64,000 nucleotides of DNA from Devosia sp. YR412. GTDB taxonomy: Bacteria; Pseudomonadota; Alphaproteobacteria; Rhizobiales; Devosiaceae. A model generated the notes under the pieces. It ran no database searches, had not been told where the DNA came from, and worked only from the letters and a program-made list of their open reading frames with translations. Where the stretch lies: NCBI RefSeq assembly GCF_900110945.1, contig NZ_FOFL01000001.1, positions 62,001 through 126,000 on the forward strand, given 5' to 3'. The position numbers were made by a program, and so were the translations under genes. Of the stretch, positions 62,312 to 64,000 are shown one piece after another (position 1 is the stretch's first letter; each line of letters opens with the position of its first letter).

Positions 62312-62971
62312 ATGGACGAGGCTCTCGCCGTCAAAGCGCCGGTCAAGCGCGCCAGGAATTCGGAAAAGACCAAGGCGGCCATTCTGGTCGCCGGCCGGGC
62401 CGAATTCGCCGAGCGCGGCTTCGAGGGTGCGCGGGTGGACGCCATTGCCTCGTTGGCCGGCGCCAACAAGCGACTGCTCTACCACTACTTCGGCAACAAG
62501 GAAGACCTGTATCGGGCGGTGCTGCTCGATGCCTATCAGGAGATCCGTCGTGGCGAGCGGGCGCTGAGCCTCGACCAGTTCGGCCCGGTCGATGCCATGG
62601 ACCGGCTGGTGCGGTTTACCTTCCGCCACTTCCTGGCTAATCCCTGGTTTCCGCGCCTGCTCGGCACGGAAAACATAGAGAATGCGCGGTTTCTCAAAAC
62701 CCTGCCGGATATCCAGGCGCTGCATTCGCCCCTGGTCGGGCAGATCAAGACCATCATGGATCGCGGCGCCGATGCCGGGATTTTCCGCCGCGACGTCGAT
62801 CCGGTGCAGCTCTACATTTCCATCGCCGCGCTGGGGTTCTTCTATGTGTCCAACATGGCGACGCTATCGGTGATCTTTGCGCGGGACCTCAGCGCCATCG
62901 ACATGGTGCAGGAGCGCGAGGCCCAGGCGGTGCAGATGGTGGTGGATTATTTGAAGACGCGGGCTGGGTGA
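62312..62971 (+). CDS. TetR/AcrR-family regulator of sugar cluster
   Basis: 219 residues from ATG 62312 (GAGGGGC upstream). HTH (about 25-70): ILVAGRAEFAERGFEGARVD, AIASLAGANKRLLYHYFGNK. C-terminal domain of the TetR_C type (FRHFLANPWFPRLLGTENIE). Divergent from the sugar trio across 200 bases that hold the inverted repeat at 62141-62156. Followed by copy E of the repeat. Confidence 0.9.
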   Translation: MDEALAVKAPVKRARNSEKTKAAILVAGRAEFAERGFEGARVDAIASLAGANKRLLYHYFGNKEDLYRAVLLDAYQEIRRGERALSLDQFGPVDAMDRLVRFTFRHFLANPWFPRLLGTENIENARFLKTLPDIQALHSPLVGQIKTIMDRGADAGIFRRDVDPVQLYISIAALGFFYVSNMATLSVIFARDLSAIDMVQEREAQAVQMVVDYLKTRAG

Positions 62972-62990
62972 CGAAAAGCCTCTGTGGCTC

Positions 62991-63124
62991 ACCACCCCAC
63001 CCGACCCCCTTCGGGGGCCACGCTCCCCACAAGGGGGAGGGATAAGCGGCATCGAGTGCGCTGAGCCGGCAATTCCCTCCCCTGAATGGGGAGGGTGGCC
63101 CCGGAGGGGTCGGGTGGGGTGATT
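62991..63124. repeat. Convergent-gene intergenic repeat, copy E
   Basis: About 134 bp: CACCCCACCCGACCCCCTTC, CCCCACAAGGGGGAGGGAT, CCCTCCCCTGAATGGGGAGG, CCCCGGAGGGGTCGGGTGGG. It lies between TetR (+) and LysR (-), which converge on it. Confidence 0.85.
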
Positions 63125-63156
63125 GCTAGCCATTGGCCTGGGGGCAGTGCTCCCCT

Positions 63157-64000
63157 CTATTCCAACGCCGGCAATACCGGCTTTGCCGCCGCGGTAATCC
63201 GCTTCACCATATCCCGCACCCTTGGATCATCCCGCTGCTCGGTCAGCAGATAAATCCCCATGCGGCTGATGCGGGGCGGTTCGGCCTGGGTCACTTCCAC
63301 CAGACCGCGCCCGGCGAAGTCGTCGCGCATTACATGGGTGTGGCGCAGTACGGCGTCGGTGGCGCGGGTATAGTCTACGCAGGCGGCGAGTGAATTGCTG
63401 GCGAAAGCCGAGCTGGAACGATCGAAAACCGTCTCGATCCGTGTGCGCCGCCTGGCGCTGTCGAAATAGCGCTGGTGCCGGCTCTCGGCAGGCGATGAGC
63501 TGACATAGGGATAGGCATCCACTTCGGCCGCGCTGCGTGGCCTGGCCAACAGGGGATGGTTCTGGCGGACGAAATAGGCGTGATAGACCGTGCTGAGTGG
63601 CACAAATTCCGCGCCGACGCCGGGGCTGAGCCCTTCGATTTCATGGGCCAGAAACAGCAGGATATCGCCCGAGATCAGCTGGTCCATGCAGCGCAACTGG
63701 TTGCCGAGGCTGACCTGCGCCGGGGCATTGGGGAATTCCTGCTGATAGGCGACCACCATATCCTTGAGGAACATGGTCCACCAGGAGTAGCCCGAGCCAA
63801 TGGAAATGCCGCGTTCGCTGCGCTCGCGCTGGTCGGCAATGGCGCCCAGCATATTGTGATGCAGGCGCCGCATCAGCCGGGCGTTTTCATACAGCGTCTC
63901 GCCATAGGGTGTCAGCGTCACGCCGCGCGACGAGCGCTGCAGCAGCTGCACGCCGAGCTCCTGTTCGAGCTTGCGCATGTTGAAAGTCAGCGTCGGCTGG
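63157..64000 (-). CDS. LysR-family regulator (partial, cut by right edge)
   Basis: The frame is open to the right edge. The end of the HTH is visible (QPTLTFNMRKLEQELGVQLL, QRSSRGVTLTPYGETLYENA); the N-terminal 30 or so residues are outside the window. The effector domain (about 180 residues) includes ISIGSGYSWWTMFLKDMVVA and the C-terminal ISRMGIYLLTEQRDDPRVRD. Effector and target unknown. Confidence 0.9.
   Translation of the reverse strand, partial: QPTLTFNMRKLEQELGVQLLQRSSRGVTLTPYGETLYENARLMRRLHHNMLGAIADQRERSERGISIGSGYSWWTMFLKDMVVAYQQEFPNAPAQVSLGNQLRCMDQLISGDILLFLAHEIEGLSPGVGAEFVPLSTVYHAYFVRQNHPLLARPRSAAEVDAYPYVSSSPAESRHQRYFDSARRRTRIETVFDRSSSAFASNSLAACVDYTRATDAVLRHTHVMRDDFAGRGLVEVTQAEPPRISRMGIYLLTEQRDDPRVRDMVKRITAAAKPVLPALE

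Overview
The window is a GC-rich (roughly 60-65 % by eye) chromosomal segment of an alphaproteobacterium of the Hyphomicrobiales, most like Devosia or a relative. This rests on the alphaproteobacterial-type AddB, MbfA behind paired Irr-type iron boxes, SitABCD behind a Mur/Fur-type box, RutR, MmcB, a HWE-type histidine kinase, DUF1236 and DUF1127-like proteins, and EcfG-like stress promoters. The genus is an inference. No rRNA, tRNA or CRISPR array was recognised.

Layout. 1-6.9 kb: a leftward run with addB (cut by the left edge), a degenerate nucleotidyltransferase, small redox, cNMP-binding and secreted proteins, glutathione peroxidase and short hypotheticals. 6.9-9.8 kb: an accessory island with lower-GC genes, consisting of a candidate structured RNA, a 44-codon ORF, a Cro/C1 regulator, a retron-type reverse transcriptase and an HNH nuclease. 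10-25 kb: housekeeping and envelope genes (lepA, extensin-like protein, a 721-residue repeat protein, aldo/keto reductase, trhO, mbfA) and several regulator/target pairs. 25-31 kb: an orphan tail-fibre-like S74 protein and sitABCD, divergent from a GT8 glycosyltransferase. 31-41 kb: a HWE kinase, a YtrA-type GntR/ABC operon with its operator, a FhuF-like protein, rbfA-truB, and a stress-type operon that includes two peptides of about 25 residues. 41-51.7 kb: a leftward nine-gene pyrimidine-catabolism and uptake operon, divergent from rutR. 51.7-64 kb: rlpA, a LysR/DUF1127 pair, three MFS paralogues with mmcB between the second and third, a sugar-catabolism trio, TetR, and a LysR gene cut by the right edge.

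How the genes work together. The pyrimidine operon holds dihydropyrimidinase, beta-ureidopropionase, beta-alanine transaminase and CoA-acylating semialdehyde dehydrogenase, enough to take dihydrouracil to acetyl-CoA. It also holds an NMT1-type ABC importer, and a RutR-like box lies in the divergent promoter. Metal homeostasis appears twice: MbfA (iron export, Irr-type boxes) and SitABCD (Mn/Fe import, Mur/Fur-type box).

Most interesting: (1) the HTH-type retron, with an NAxxH motif, a WVDD instead of YxDD active site, a candidate msr-msd RNA and an unannotated Trp-rich small ORF; (2) a 120-135 bp repeat family whose five copies all lie between convergent genes; (3) a nucleotidyltransferase next to addB that has lost its nucleotide-binding signature; (4) two tiny membrane peptides flanking a membrane protein behind a near-EcfG promoter; (5) a structured 190-nt intergenic element at 5690-5880.
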